From Bolinopsis microptera (taxonomy: Eukaryota > Ctenophora > Tentaculata > Lobata > Bolinopsidae), in the NCBI RefSeq assembly GCF_026151205.1, contig NC_087082.1, forward strand, positions 6,765,908-6,829,907: 64,000 nucleotides of DNA, written 5' to 3'. Each line of letters begins with the position of its first letter. Position 1 is the first letter of the stretch. Both the position numbers and the translations under genes were made by a program. Below, piece after piece: positions 12,826 to 23,893 of the stretch. The notes below the pieces were generated by a model. It did no database searches, had not been told where the DNA came from, and saw nothing but the letters and a program-made list of their open reading frames with translations.

Positions 12826-13214
12826 GTATCATCTTTAACTTTTTCTTTCAGGTTTTTTCTTATTGTCATGTAAAATTGTGTACTTAAATCATAGTTTTAT
12901 TTTTATATCAACCTTGAATCAAAACATGGTTTCAAGCTTCATTAGTTTGAAATTCTGACATCGCTTTAGGACTACAAAATGTCCCTTTCTGTCAAATTAT
13001 GTGTGCACCATTGGACCTATTTGAGCTGAGCGCCCTATTGAATTTGATATTTCGACTGAATAAATGAATCTATCCACTTAGATTGATCATGACAAATAGT
13101 AATACCACTATTGAATATAGGGACCTGACTTGACAAATTATAGCATACTATGATAGGTCGGATGCTAATCAAATAGATTAATGCAACTGGCAACAACACC
13201 TGAGATTAATCTTT

Positions 13215-13256
13215 AGGTATTCTGTAGAGAGTATAAATAAATTCTACAGAATACCT
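13215..13256. repeat. 14-bp perfect inverted repeat
   Basis: Arms AGGTATTCTGTAGA and TCTACAGAATACCT are separated by 14 bp that include TATAAATA. No associated gene is seen. Confidence 0.8.
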
Positions 13257-13528
13257 CACGATTAAAAAGCAATTTATATTCGATTCAAATAGTATAATTT
13301 TAAATGGGCAAGGGCATATCCCCCTGCTATAAGAGTATAAGTATACCCCTCCAAAATTTATATGACTTTTTGAATATTTTATCGTTTTTGTGGCTTGGCG
13401 ACATGCGATATTAACATTAAGATATAACATTAACAGCGATACTCGGGATATGAGTCAAATAAACCCATCCCTTTTCGACTTATTAGTTTCGTCATTTGCT
13501 TTGTTCATGGTCTGGGAAATGGATACCC

Positions 13529-15613
13529 AGATGTGGATACTGGCGGGGAGGTGATAATTGTTTTTTTACATTAATAGTGAGTACATGTTCGGCAGGCTGA
13601 GGAGGTGATAATTGTTTGTTTGTAACGCCTTCTTGTTACCCCCCTTTGAGGGCCCCGAATTATTTTCTGAACGAAAGCTCAAAAATAACCGAGAAATCGA
13701 CCTTCTTATTAACTCATTTTGATGACCGTTTCTAACCTAAAATTGCACGAAAATCGATTAAGCTAGGTTTCAGAACCTATAAACACTTCCTTTTCCCTCA
13801 AAATCGATGTTTTATAGTTTAGAATGCGAGCAACAAGCAATATATATTTTGATCCTTCGGTTCTACAGCTCTTGACCTAGGGCTGAAACCGAAAGATCGG
13901 GGCAATCCTCACCTTAACTGATCGAACTTGAGCGAAGAGCAGAGTAAGACAAAACACAGCAGGTAAGCAACTCATTTTTGTGACTGTTCCTCACCTGTGC
14001 AACGTTGCACGAGAAATCGATTTAAGTTGGTTTTACAGCCCAATAACACTTCCTTATTCCTCAAAATTGTTGTGTTACTCAAACAAAGAACATGTTTGAG
14101 CAACGAAAGAACAAGGAGATCGTCTCGTTAACAACTCGAACAGGTTCTATCACAATTTTCAGAGCAGAGCACGATATAGCAAAAGTCAAAAGAAACACAA
14201 TAAAGGTAGGTAACCAACACCATGATATAACAATCATAATAACAACTGAATTATATTTATTCTGAACGGTACGTTGATCCTGACCGTGATCCTGACCAAT
14301 TGTAATAGAGGTGTTATGTCACGTGACGCTGATCCGTCCAATCACAAACAGGAAGAGTCAGCAGATGGATATTATATTTTTTGTTTACCTTTCTTATCTG
14401 TATTTTACCCTTTGTTCATATTGTTATTTCAAGGTGCTCCTATCTGCACCTCGGTACACACGCCATGATTACGTCATGCATAACTAGAAATTGTGTGATC
14501 CGTGGGCACGGTTACATTATAACGATCACGGGTCACACAATTTCTAGTTCTGCATGACGTAATCATGGCGTGTGTACCGAGGTGCAGATAGGAGCACCTT
14601 GAAATAACAATATGAACAAAGGGTAAAATACAGATAAGAAAGGTAAACAAAAAATATAATATCCATCTGCTGACTCTTCCTGTTTGTGATTGGACGGATC
14701 AGCGTCACGTGACATAACACCTCTATTACAATTGGTCAGGATCACGGTCAGGATCAACGTACCGTTCAGAATAAATATAATTCAGTTGTTATTATGATTG
14801 TTATATCATGGTGTTGGTTACCTACTTTTATTGTGTTTCTTTTGACTTTTGCTATATCGTGCTCTGCTCTGAAAATTGTGATAGAACCTGTTCGAGTTGT
14901 TAACGAGACGATCTCCTTGTTCTTTCGTTGCTCAAACATGTTCTTTGTTTGAGTAACACAACAATTTTGAGGAATAAGGAAGTGTTATTGGGCTGTAAAA
15001 CCAACTTAAATCGATTTCTCGTGCAACGTTGCACAGGTGAGGAACAGTCACAAAAATGAGTTGCTTACCTGCTGTGTTTTGTCTTACTCTGCTCTTCGCT
15101 CAAGTTCGATCAGTTAAGGTGAGGATTGCCCCGATCTTTCGGTTTCAGCCCTAGGTCAAGAGCTGTAGAACCGAAGGATCAAAATATATGTTGCTTGTTG
15201 CTCGCATTCTAAACTATAAAACATCGATTTTGAGGGATAAGGAAGTGTTTATAGGTTCTGAAACCTAGCTAAATCGATTTTTCGTGCAATTTTAGGTTGG
15301 AAACGGTCATTAAAATGAGTTTATAAGAAGGTCGATTTCTCGGTTATTTTTGAGCTTTCGTTCAGAAAATAATTCTGGGCCCTCAAAGGGGGGTAACAAG
15401 AAGGCGTTACAAGTGTTACAAGCGTCTCTTCAGCCTGCCGAACATGTACTCACCATAAAAATGTAAACAAACAATTATCACCTCCTCAGCCTGCCGAACA
15501 TGTACTCACCATAAAAATGTAAACAAACAATTATCACCTCCTCAGCCTGCCGAACATGTACTCACTATTAATGTAAAAAAACAATTATCACCTCCCCGCC
15601 AGTATCCACATCT
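13529..15613. mobile_element. 2.1-kb foldback element (long inverted repeat 1)
   Basis: The left arm from 13529 (AGATGTGGATACTGGCGGGG) is the reverse complement of the right arm ending at 15613. Pairing runs to within about 20 bp of a centre near 14515. Near the centre the arms differ at single bases only (for example near 14483). Toward the outside they differ more, and the right arm has about two extra copies of a ~67-bp unit containing CCTGCCGAACATGTACTCAC (15430-15560). Each arm also holds two or three diverged direct sub-repeats of ~150 bp. The 64-codon frame that appears once per arm has no recognisable domain. I see no convincing target-site duplication and no transposase, so it would be non-autonomous. 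Confidence 0.8.
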
Positions 15614-16535
15614 ATTAAACCGAGTTACTAACCAGTTTTTAAACAAATTCCACTGATTATGTAACACTAATTTAAGTGCAGGTGGCTCTAATATTTGGCC
15701 ATATTTGGAGAGTACTGAATCGTAAATCGTAGGTATCTCTGCCAACTCCAAATAATAGAAAACATAAAGTTTTAGCTATTCCTCAGAAATCCTCAGAATT
15801 CCTCAGAAATCCTCGGTTCTACCTTTTGTTTACGGTCGTTTGTTGTAGGCTTTTATTAATAATTAATATATGTGTCATCACTAGTAATTTTTACAAGTAA
15901 CATTTGATCTTCCCCACGGACTTATTTACAAAGTCTCTCATTTTTGGTGGTAATTTTAGAGACGTCGTTACTCGTTAACATCAGGTTAGCTGATGATATT
16001 TACAACAATTTTAAGGATCCATAACGATAGAACTTTAGTCAGCTCAGTATTAATGTTATAATGTGACTTAACTTAACTTTTTAACTGTCCTTCCTTGACC
16101 GTTCGTTTACTAAACTTACTTAAAAATGACAAATAACTTATTTAGAAATTGTCCTCCGTTTTATTCGAGCCTTTGGATGAAAATTGTATTTTACAATCAC
16201 AATTCCCCGATTTTTGCACCTTATTATTCACCACCCCAATATAAATCCCGCAGTTTAAAATTTCAATGCTTTAGAACTAAACCTGTAGATGGGGAATGGG
16301 GATGATACTAACCAAAGGTGTTAACTTTAATAGCATTTTGTCGATATCAGTACCTGGCGAGACATTGACCCGGCCCGGTCCTGAAGGAACCAGTTACAGC
16401 CGTCAACGGAGGATGGGAGGTATAGAGTGGTCGATATTTGTGCAATAAAACTCAATAAGTTACTTATAATAACCGAGTCTATAGTTCTCGTGGGTGTGAA
16501 TAATCCCAAAATATTCAAAGCCATTATAGTATGGG
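15614..16535. other. spacer between palindrome 1 and the 20-bp minisatellite
   Basis: No gene recognised. A short TCCTCAGAAATCCTCAG duplication lies at about 15780-15812. Confidence 0.45.
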
Positions 16536-16855
16536 CACGTGGGTCCTGATATTTGCACGTGGGTACTGATATTTGCACGTGGGTACTGGTAATTGCACGT
16601 GGGTACTGGTATTTACACGTGGGTACTGGTATTTGCACGTGGGTACTAGTATTTACACGTGGGTACTGGTATTTACACGTGGGTACTGGTATTTACACGT
16701 GGGTATTGGTATGGGCACGTGGGTACTGGTATTTGCACGTGGGTACTAGTATTTGCTCGTGGGTACTGGTATTTGCACGTGGGTACTAGTATTTGCACGT
16801 GGGTACTGGTATTTGCACGTGGGTACAGGTATTTGCACGTGGGTACTGGTATGGG
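16536..16855. repeat. 20-bp minisatellite, 16 units
   Basis: Sixteen units of exactly 20 bp, of the form GCACGTGGGTACTGGTATTT, with point variants such as TATTTA and TATGG before GCACGTGG. Nearly every unit carries a CACGTG E-box palindrome in fixed helical spacing. Long frames on both strands here are by-products of the period having no stop codon. Confidence 0.95.
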
Positions 16856-17851
16856 CTGAAATATGGATTTATAGTAGAATGTCTGGTCGTAGGCACTCGC
16901 ACATGTATTTAAGTATTTATTGAGCGTTTAAGCTCTGTTTGTTAGACTTTGTATGAGTCTGAGTTTTGGATTAAACGGGGTAAAAGTGAAATAGTCCTTT
17001 TAAATTAAAATTGAATTCTAACTAAAGTTTAAATTTTCAGAGGTCACTTTCCTTGACAAGACTAAATTCTTTATTCTTTTACTTGAGGATTTCAGGCTTT
17101 GTTTTTACACAACGATCGAAGATTCAGCGGAGGGCACCGCCCATAAAGTAACCGCTTACCACCTGCTCAATACTGTTATAGTCAGTAGTCGTTTAAACTT
17201 TAAGAGGGGGGGGCCTTATTAATTTCAGGCATTCCTCAAAGAAAAAACGTCTTATTTTGTGTACAATGAACAATCCCGTCGACTTTAACGCGAAAAATAT
17301 TTGGGGTACAAAATGGGGTGGGGGACACATAAATACGTTTCACCACTGATTATAGCTTATTAAGACTTTAAGATATGAAAGTATGGAGCACTCAAGCAGG
17401 TGGGCTTCTATAGTGAACACAGCTCCAACCATGATAGGAAGACTTGTCACATGCTGGTTAGTAGGTTATATCGTGTCACGTGACGATCACGTGGATTTAA
17501 TAGCGTGATCAACTATAAGTGAGCTTTTAGCTTCCCAAACAAACCGGAACTTATAGTTTTAAATGACTATCTTAGTTTCAGTGTTAAGTTCTGTGTTAAG
17601 TGCCATTATTTGCAACCCATTGGCACATAAGGATCGAATTTGCAAAATGACAAAGAACCAAAAGAACAAAAAATAATGACTTCATCATCACGTTATCCAA
17701 GGTAACCTAGCAACCATCACGTTATCCAAGGTTGCTAAAAGCCACGTGATATGGCTTAATTCATTGTTCATGCGTGCTTATGTTCTCAATCGATCAATGA
17801 GGGTACAGTGAAACCTTTACTCATACATTAAGTGCCTTTCAATTTCGACAA
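16856..17851. other. spacer between minisatellite and palindrome 2
   Basis: No gene recognised. CATCACGTTATCCAAGGT occurs twice (about 17686 and 17715). Confidence 0.45.
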
Positions 17852-17924
17852 CAGTAGTATGTAATATGGTACCGCTGTACCACCTAAAAGTGAGGCACCA
17901 GTTTCGACAAGAGGGGGGGGAGAG

Positions 17925-17925
<1 letters not shown>

Positions 17926-17964
<39 letters not shown>

Positions 17965-17966
17965 TG

Positions 17967-18001
<35 letters not shown>

Positions 18002-18039
18002 GTGTTTGTGTGTGTGCGTGTGTGTGTGTGTGTGTGTGT
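17926..18039. repeat. (TG)n microsatellite, left arm
   Basis: About 110 bp of TG repeats with a few TT and CG interruptions, followed by TATATA. It is the mirror of the (CA)n tract in the right arm, but interruptions and length differ, as expected from slippage. Confidence 0.95.
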
Positions 18040-18065
18040 ATATATACTGTTACTTTTATGGCATG

Positions 18066-18295
18066 CCACCGAGTGATACGGGTGATATCACCGGGTGATA
18101 CGGGTGATATCACCGGGTGACATCACCGGGTGATATGGGTGATATCACCGGGTTTATGGTTTTTGCATCTATATTGTGGAATTATCTATATGTTTTAACG
18201 GGTGATATCACCGGGTGATACGGGTGATATCACCGGGTGATATGGGTGATATCACTGATATCACCGGGTGATATGGGTGATATCACCGGGTTTAT
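18066..18295. repeat. GGTGATATCACC palindromic array, left arm
   Basis: Tandem units of GGGTGATATCACCGGGTGAT type, alternating GATACGG and GATATGG. Every unit contains the perfect 12-bp palindrome GGTGATATCACC. A 50-bp block beginning GGGTTTATGGTTTTTGCATC separates two sub-arrays and is repeated after the second, so the whole block was duplicated. Confidence 0.9.
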
Positions 18296-18574
18296 GGTTT
18301 TTGCATCTATATTGTGGAATTATCTATATGTTTTACTTATTTGCAAATTGAAATTGATTTATGAAGTTTGTTTAGTCTTTTGCGTATTTCATGACAATAT
18401 TAATAAAAGAAATAGTTTTTTTTTTTAAATACTAAAAAGAATTGAATATATCGAATAACAATTTTAAAAAATCCCTCGCTACAATATTTTTAAATTAATA
18501 CGTAATTCTAAATTTTAAAAAAAAAAGAAAGAAAAGTCGAATATTGAGTAATCAATTATCCATAGTCCCTTTCT

Positions 18575-19474
18575 TCAATTCGAATCTTCAATGTCTGAAT
18601 TATCACTAGTATAATATTCTGTCTGAGTCTCATCAGCTGAATTTTCTTCCTCTATTTCGTCGCTTGAACCTTCTGAATCATCGTTTTCAGTTTGACCTGT
18701 AGTCTCATCATTTTGAGATTCTTCGTTTTCGTCCGATTCATCTTCATTTTCAAAATTAGGTTTTTGCTCAAACGAGACAGAAGTAAAAGCTTTTTGTAGA
18801 GCAAAGAAATTTTTGTGCACGATTTCTTGAGCCTCTTTAAATGAAGCATCATATATTCGTCGCAACAGGTTTTCTATTTCAGGACTATGATCAAAATTGT
18901 CAAGAAGTAAAAGAACTCCATTCTTTAGAGCTACTATTTGTTTCTGGATTGCTCCCACGTCATTGCTTTGGAATAATTGCTGAACGTTGGTTGCATCCTC
19001 CACTGTTTTGACAAACGATTGATCCATTTCATCTTCACAAGATTGCTCTAATCTTTTTATTTTTCTTTCAAGATCTCCTATTCGTTCAGATTGTCTTTTA
19101 GTCTCCCACTTTATCTCATTGGTGTTGTCGTGATTGTAATTGATTGGTGTAGGAAGATCATCACGTTTACTATACTCCAGCGAGAATATCTTAGCATCCA
19201 ATTCCCTCAATTTGTCCTCTTGTTTGTCGTTTCTTTGTTGTACAATTTTCATGAGATCTTTCAATTCACGTAGAGCTAATGAAACTGATGTCTCACTTGT
19301 TACAGAGACTGATTCAATATCACTATTGATAGAAAAATTATCAAGATTTCTGCAGTCTTTATTAACTGAACGTGTGTCAGAATGAAATTTGTATTTGTGT
19401 GACGCCAAGCTTCGTGAAGTTTTAAAAGACTTGTAACAATGGTTACATTTGTGGGAGTACACCATCTTTGACAT
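18575..19474 (-). CDS. C2H2 zinc-finger / coiled-coil / acidic-tail protein, left-arm copy
   Basis: Encodes 299 residues, identical to the right-arm copy at 23894-24793; see that entry for the domain description. It reads outward, away from the palindrome centre. I start it at the first ATG (19474), 69 bp downstream of the nearest TATA box (minus strand, 19543-19551). The open frame runs six codons further upstream, but only from a TTG. Identity of both copies means either recent duplication or continuing gene conversion between arms. The product's function is not known to me. Confidence 0.75.
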   Translation of the reverse strand: MSKMVYSHKCNHCYKSFKTSRSLASHKYKFHSDTRSVNKDCRNLDNFSINSDIESVSVTSETSVSLALRELKDLMKIVQQRNDKQEDKLRELDAKIFSLEYSKRDDLPTPINYNHDNTNEIKWETKRQSERIGDLERKIKRLEQSCEDEMDQSFVKTVEDATNVQQLFQSNDVGAIQKQIVALKNGVLLLLDNFDHSPEIENLLRRIYDASFKEAQEIVHKNFFALQKAFTSVSFEQKPNFENEDESDENEESQNDETTGQTENDDSEGSSDEIEEENSADETQTEYYTSDNSDIEDSN

Positions 19475-19542
19475 AAGAGCACAGAAAATCAAACGTAACT
19501 GAAACAGCAGTTTGAGAAATGAGCTTTAAGTCCACTGGTTCT

Positions 19543-19851
19543 CCTTTTATAGCCGTTTTCAGAGGAAACACAAAATTTGGTGCTTTCCTGTAAAACTTGA
19601 TGTGTGTCTTGAACTTGTAGCAGAGCACAAAAAATCAAACGTAACTGAAACAGCAGTTTGAGGAATGAGCTAAAAGTCCACTGGTTCTCCTTTTATAGCC
19701 GTTTTCAGAGGAAACACAAAATTTGGTGCTTTCCTGTAAAACTTGATGTGTGTCTTGAACTTGTAGCAGAGCACAAAAAATCAAACGTAACGTAAAAAGT
19801 AGTTTGAGAAATGAGCTATAAGTCCACTGGTTCTCCTTTTATAGGCAAATG
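19543..19851 (-). promoter_or_regulatory. triplicated TATA promoter repeat, left arm
   Basis: TATAAAAGG occurs on the minus strand at 19543-19551, 19689-19697 and 19835-19843, exactly 146 bp apart. Each is followed downstream by AGAACCAGTGGACTT and a CTCATT..CTCAAACT stretch. Same arrangement as the right arm. Confidence 0.75.
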
Positions 19852-20480
19852 AACATGTTGTAGTGCAAGCAAAAACACGAGTTGGACACAACTGTAACGC
19901 TATAAACTATCATAAAGTAGACAATAGTGATGGTTTATATCGATATTAAACGCATTGTAATATCAAAATTCGTTATTTTTCTTTACCTAATCGGCGTCTC
20001 TTTTTAAATCAGTAGCTTTAGGTAGTCGGATAACTAGATTTTTCAAGTACTTGAGTTATTTTCCTGCTACTTTTGATCATTCAAAAAGATAAAATTTAAG
20101 AAAAAGCTGCCCGGACGAGCTCAGTGTACATGCTTTGTTAGTTATTACAGCGTGGTTACTATGTTCATATATATTGGAACAGTGCATATAATCGAAAGTA
20201 TGCATCCAGACATGTGTATGTGTTCGACCAGAGTTCGTTTCAAAGTCTACAGCTCACACATAACTCGGTTTAGTGGGCATTCCCACAATTATTTGAGATG
20301 GAAATGAGTGGAGAGAATGCTCTCCTGATTCCGTATTTTCTCGGGAGCCAACCCCGAACAGTGATATAGCTGACTCATGGTACTGGAGATAGGCTAAGAT
20401 CTCTCTAACCGAACCGTCAGCATCAGCCATATCACAGAAATTTTTGTGTGTTTTTGAGTTTTGTAAGAGCTGCAGACCCT

Positions 20481-20554
20481 GGATTCGAACCTGGGACCTT
20501 CAGATATTTTTATTCATTTCAAGCTTTCAAGGTGGGAAATTAGTGCTCTGAGCT
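20481..20554 (-). other. tRNA-like sequence B, left arm
   Basis: Mirror of 22801-22895: B-box core GGTTCGAATCC (minus strand, 20481-20491) and, farther along, an A-box-like TTAGCTCAGAGC. Not foldable into a canonical cloverleaf; see the right-arm entry. Confidence 0.5.
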
Positions 20555-20635
20555 AATTCCAGGCCATCCCAGTTAGAATTCATGTGTACTTATAGAGTGA
20601 AATAACGACACAATGAGCAATGTTTGTCTAATGAC

Positions 20636-20711
20636 TGGCCCTCAGTAAGGCTCGAACACTCTACCTCGAGGCTAATCAGTAGAGATCACAGCTGCACGCC
20701 ACGGGAGGGCC
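20636..20711 (-). other. tRNA-like sequence A, left arm
   Basis: Mirror of 22657-22732 on the minus strand: 76 nt with a perfect 7-bp acceptor-like stem and a TTCGAGC T-loop-like motif. See the right-arm entry. Confidence 0.5.
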
Positions 20712-21542
20712 GTATGAACTAAATAACATTGCTTTATATACGCCATGTATAGCTTCCATCTTTGTGAGGCACTACGTGTGTTGCATACAAATATATACAA
20801 TAGTTATTGTCATAAGCTTTTAAGCACACCTGTTCATATTATATATAAGGGAGTAAGTGCTGAGGGAGCATTGTGTACATCTAATTACAACATGTTTATA
20901 TGTTGACTGATGGAAAAGCCCTTATTTGTAACACAGGAGTATCATGTGGGTGCTATGTTGTAACACACATTTGTCGTCAAAAAATTATTTCGAGATGGCA
21001 ATCAATACTGAAAACCAAAGAGTTTTTTGTTGTTGTCGTGAGCGTGTTAATTTTGTATGTGCTAGCTAAATTTAACTAAAGTGTACAGTTTAGGACAACA
21101 CCTGGTTGATATGGTAACGTAATGAGAAAACACTTTTCAGGACGGTTACTCAGTAGTACCAAGATTGTACCGTCATTGTAAAGTAAAGTTACGGCAACAG
21201 CTGTGTTTGTAATTGACAGATATTTACTTAATTTAAGAACCAAATAAAACTAAAGTGAATTGATAAAAATGTAACTTTCTTAAAAGAAATACGTGTCAAC
21301 AAAATGTAGAAGCTGATAAATATATAGTGTACTCGATCACGTATTACACTGACTGTTTGATATGAAATGTAATTTATAGAGAGTACTTACAGGACGGTTA
21401 CTTTACGCCTCAAGAAAAATATGCCATTGTATAATAGCCATAGACCTAGTACAGAATAGTCACGGTAGCAGCTGTGCAATGTATTTGACTCAAATCTCTT
21501 GTCAGGACTGGTCTAGATATTTTATATTTTCTACAATTATAT

Positions 21543-21825
21543 CAGAAGATCTCAACAAATTGAACAGTGTGCGAAGAATTTTTAAATATAATAACCAATG
21601 AAAGATGGTGTTAATTCTTACCTCAATTAGTGGACTGTCCCTTTACATTAGAACTCAGTGTTTGTCTTTGTTAAATATCTTGATTAGGTATAATTACGAA
21701 CAGGTGCGTGTTTTACTGGACAGTCTCTATCTTCTTCATATCTTGAGGTCTTAGCTTTAGGTAAGCGACAACTGGATCAAAGTTAATTCCTACCCTCCCT
21801 CCCTACCCTACCCCCCTCCATAATA
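21543..21825. other. unique spacer at the centre of palindrome 2
   Basis: The only part of the element not duplicated. AT-rich with a pyrimidine tract (TACCCTCCCTCCCTACCCTA) at its right end. No open frame of note, no tRNA-like motif. It is long enough to allow a real hairpin loop. Confidence 0.75.
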
Positions 21826-22656
21826 ATATAATTGTAGAAAATATAAAATATCTAGACCAGTCCTGACAAGAGATTTGAGTCAAATACATTGCACAGCTGC
21901 TACCGTGACTATTCTGTACTAGGTCTATGGCTATTATACAATGACATATTTTTCTTGAGGCGTAAAGTAACCGTCCTGTAAGTACTCTCTATAAATTACA
22001 TTTCATATCAAACAGTCAGTGTAATACGTGATCGAGTACACTATATATTTATCAGCTTCTACATTTTGTTGACACGTATTTCTTTTAAGAAAGTTACATT
22101 TTTATCAATTCACTTTAGTTTTATTTGGTTCTTAAATTAAGTAAATATCTGTCAATTACAAACACAGCTGTTGCCGTAACTTTACTTTACAATGACGGTA
22201 CAATCTTGGTACTACTGAGTAACCGTCCTGAAAAGTGTTTTCTCATTACGTTACCATATCAACCAGGTGTTGTCCTAAACTGTACACTTTAGTTAAATTT
22301 AGCTAGCACATACAAAATTAACACGCTCACGACAACAACAAAAAACTCTTTGGTTTTCAGTATTGATTGCCATCTCGAAATAATTTTTTGACGACAAATG
22401 TGTGTTACAACATAGCACCCACATGATACTCCTGTGTTACAAATAAGGGCTTTTCCATCAGTCAACATATAAACATGTTGTAATTAGATGTACACAATGC
22501 TCCCTCAGCACTTACTCCCTTATATATAATATGAACAGGTGTGCTTAAAAGCTTATGACAATAACTATTGTATATATTTGTATGCAACACACGTAGTGCC
22601 TCACAAAGATGGAAGCTATACATGGCGTATATAAAGCAATGTTATTTAGTTCATAC

Positions 22657-22732
22657 GGCCCTCCCGTGGCGTGCAGCTGTGATCTCTACTGATTAGCCTC
22701 GAGGTAGAGTGTTCGAGCCTTACTGAGGGCCA
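22657..22732 (+). other. tRNA-like sequence A, right arm
   Basis: Exactly 76 nt between GGCCCTC (22657-22663) and its perfect complement GAGGGCC (22725-22731), followed by A as a discriminator-like base. TGGCGTGCAGC resembles an A box and GTTCGAGCC a B box. A CTCTAC/GTAGAG stem (684-689 with 704-709) encloses a 14-nt loop, so the anticodon arm is not canonical. Best read as a tRNA pseudogene or the head of a tRNA-derived SINE. A functional unusual tRNA is unlikely. Confidence 0.5.
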
Positions 22733-22800
22733 GTCATTAGACAAACATTGCTCATTGTGTCGTTATTTCACTCTATAAGTACACATGAATTCTAACTGGG

Positions 22801-22895
22801 ATGGCCTGGAATTAGCTCAGAGCACTAATTTCCCACCTTGAAAGCTTGAAATGAATAAAAATATCTGAAGGTCCCAGGTTCGAATCCAGGGTCTG
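22801..22895 (+). other. tRNA-like sequence B, right arm
   Basis: TTAGCTCAGAGC at 22812-22823 matches an A box and GGTTCGAATCC at 22877-22887 is a perfect B box; GAAGGTCCCAG precedes it as in many tRNAs. The D loop is shortened, about 30 extra bases lie between the anticodon region and T arm, and the acceptor ends do not pair. It may be a decayed intron-containing tRNA or a SINE promoter. Confidence 0.5.
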
Positions 22896-23524
22896 CAGCT
22901 CTTACAAAACTCAAAAACACACAAAAATTTCTGTGATATGGCTGATGCTGACGGTTCGGTTAGAGAGATCTTAGCCTATCTCCAGTACCATGAGTCAGCT
23001 ATATCACTGTTCGGGGTTGGCTCCCGAGAAAATACGGAATCAGGAGAGCATTCTCTCCACTCATTTCCATCTCAAATAATTGTGGGAATGCCCACTAAAC
23101 CGAGTTATGTGTGAGCTGTAGACTTTGAAACGAACTCTGGTCGAACACATACACATGTCTGGATGCATACTTTCGATTATATGCACTGTTCCAATATATA
23201 TGAACATAGTAACCACGCTGTAATAACTAACAAAGCATGTACACTGAGCTCGTCCGGGCAGCTTTTTCTTAAATTTTATCTTTTTGAATGATCAAAAGTA
23301 GCAGGAAAATAACTCAAGTACTTGAAAAATCTAGTTATCCGACTACCTAAAGCTACTGATTTAAAAAGAGACGCCGATTAGGTAAAGAAAAATAACGAAT
23401 TTTGATATTACAATGCGTTTAATATCGATATAAACCATCACTATTGTCTACTTTATGATAGTTTATAGCGTTACAGTTGTGTCCAACTCGTGTTTTTGCT
23501 TGCACTACAACATGTTCATTTGCC

Positions 23525-23893
23525 TATAAAAGGAGAACCAGTGGACTTATAGCTCATTTCTCAAACTACTTTTTACGTTACGTTTGATTTTTTGTGCTCT
23601 GCTACAAGTTCAAGACACACATCAAGTTTTACAGGAAAGCACCAAATTTTGTGTTTCCTCTGAAAACGGCTATAAAAGGAGAACCAGTGGACTTTTAGCT
23701 CATTCCTCAAACTGCTGTTTCAGTTACGTTTGATTTTTTGTGCTCTGCTACAAGTTCAAGACACACATCAAGTTTTACAGGAAAGCACCAAATTTTGTGT
23801 TTCCTCTGAAAACGGCTATAAAAGGAGAACCAGTGGACTTAAAGCTCATTTCTCAAACTGCTGTTTCAGTTACGTTTGATTTTCTGTGCTCTT
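23525..23893 (+). promoter_or_regulatory. triplicated TATA promoter repeat, right arm
   Basis: TATAAAAGG begins at 23525, 23671 and 23817, a period of exactly 146 bp. The unit includes AGAACCAGTGGACTT, TTACGTTTGATTTT and a stretch aligning with the start of the gene (GATTTTTTGTGCTCTGC versus GATTTTCTGTGCTCTTATG). The array therefore looks like repeated duplication of promoter plus 5' leader. The third TATA is 77 bp before the ATG, compatible with a short leader. The first two could drive longer or alternative leaders. Confidence 0.75.

Noticed and set aside
14274-14757. 64-codon frame present once in each arm of palindrome 1
   Set aside because: Begins at TTG, lacks recognisable domains, and its duplication is explained by the palindrome itself.
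16327-16859. Open frames on both strands over the 20-bp minisatellite
   Set aside because: Periodic peptides (for example ICTWVLVF) are by-products of stop-free units.
22657-22732. Functional tRNA gene
   Set aside because: The end stem is perfect but the anticodon and D arms do not fold canonically; the sequence is kept as tRNA-like only.
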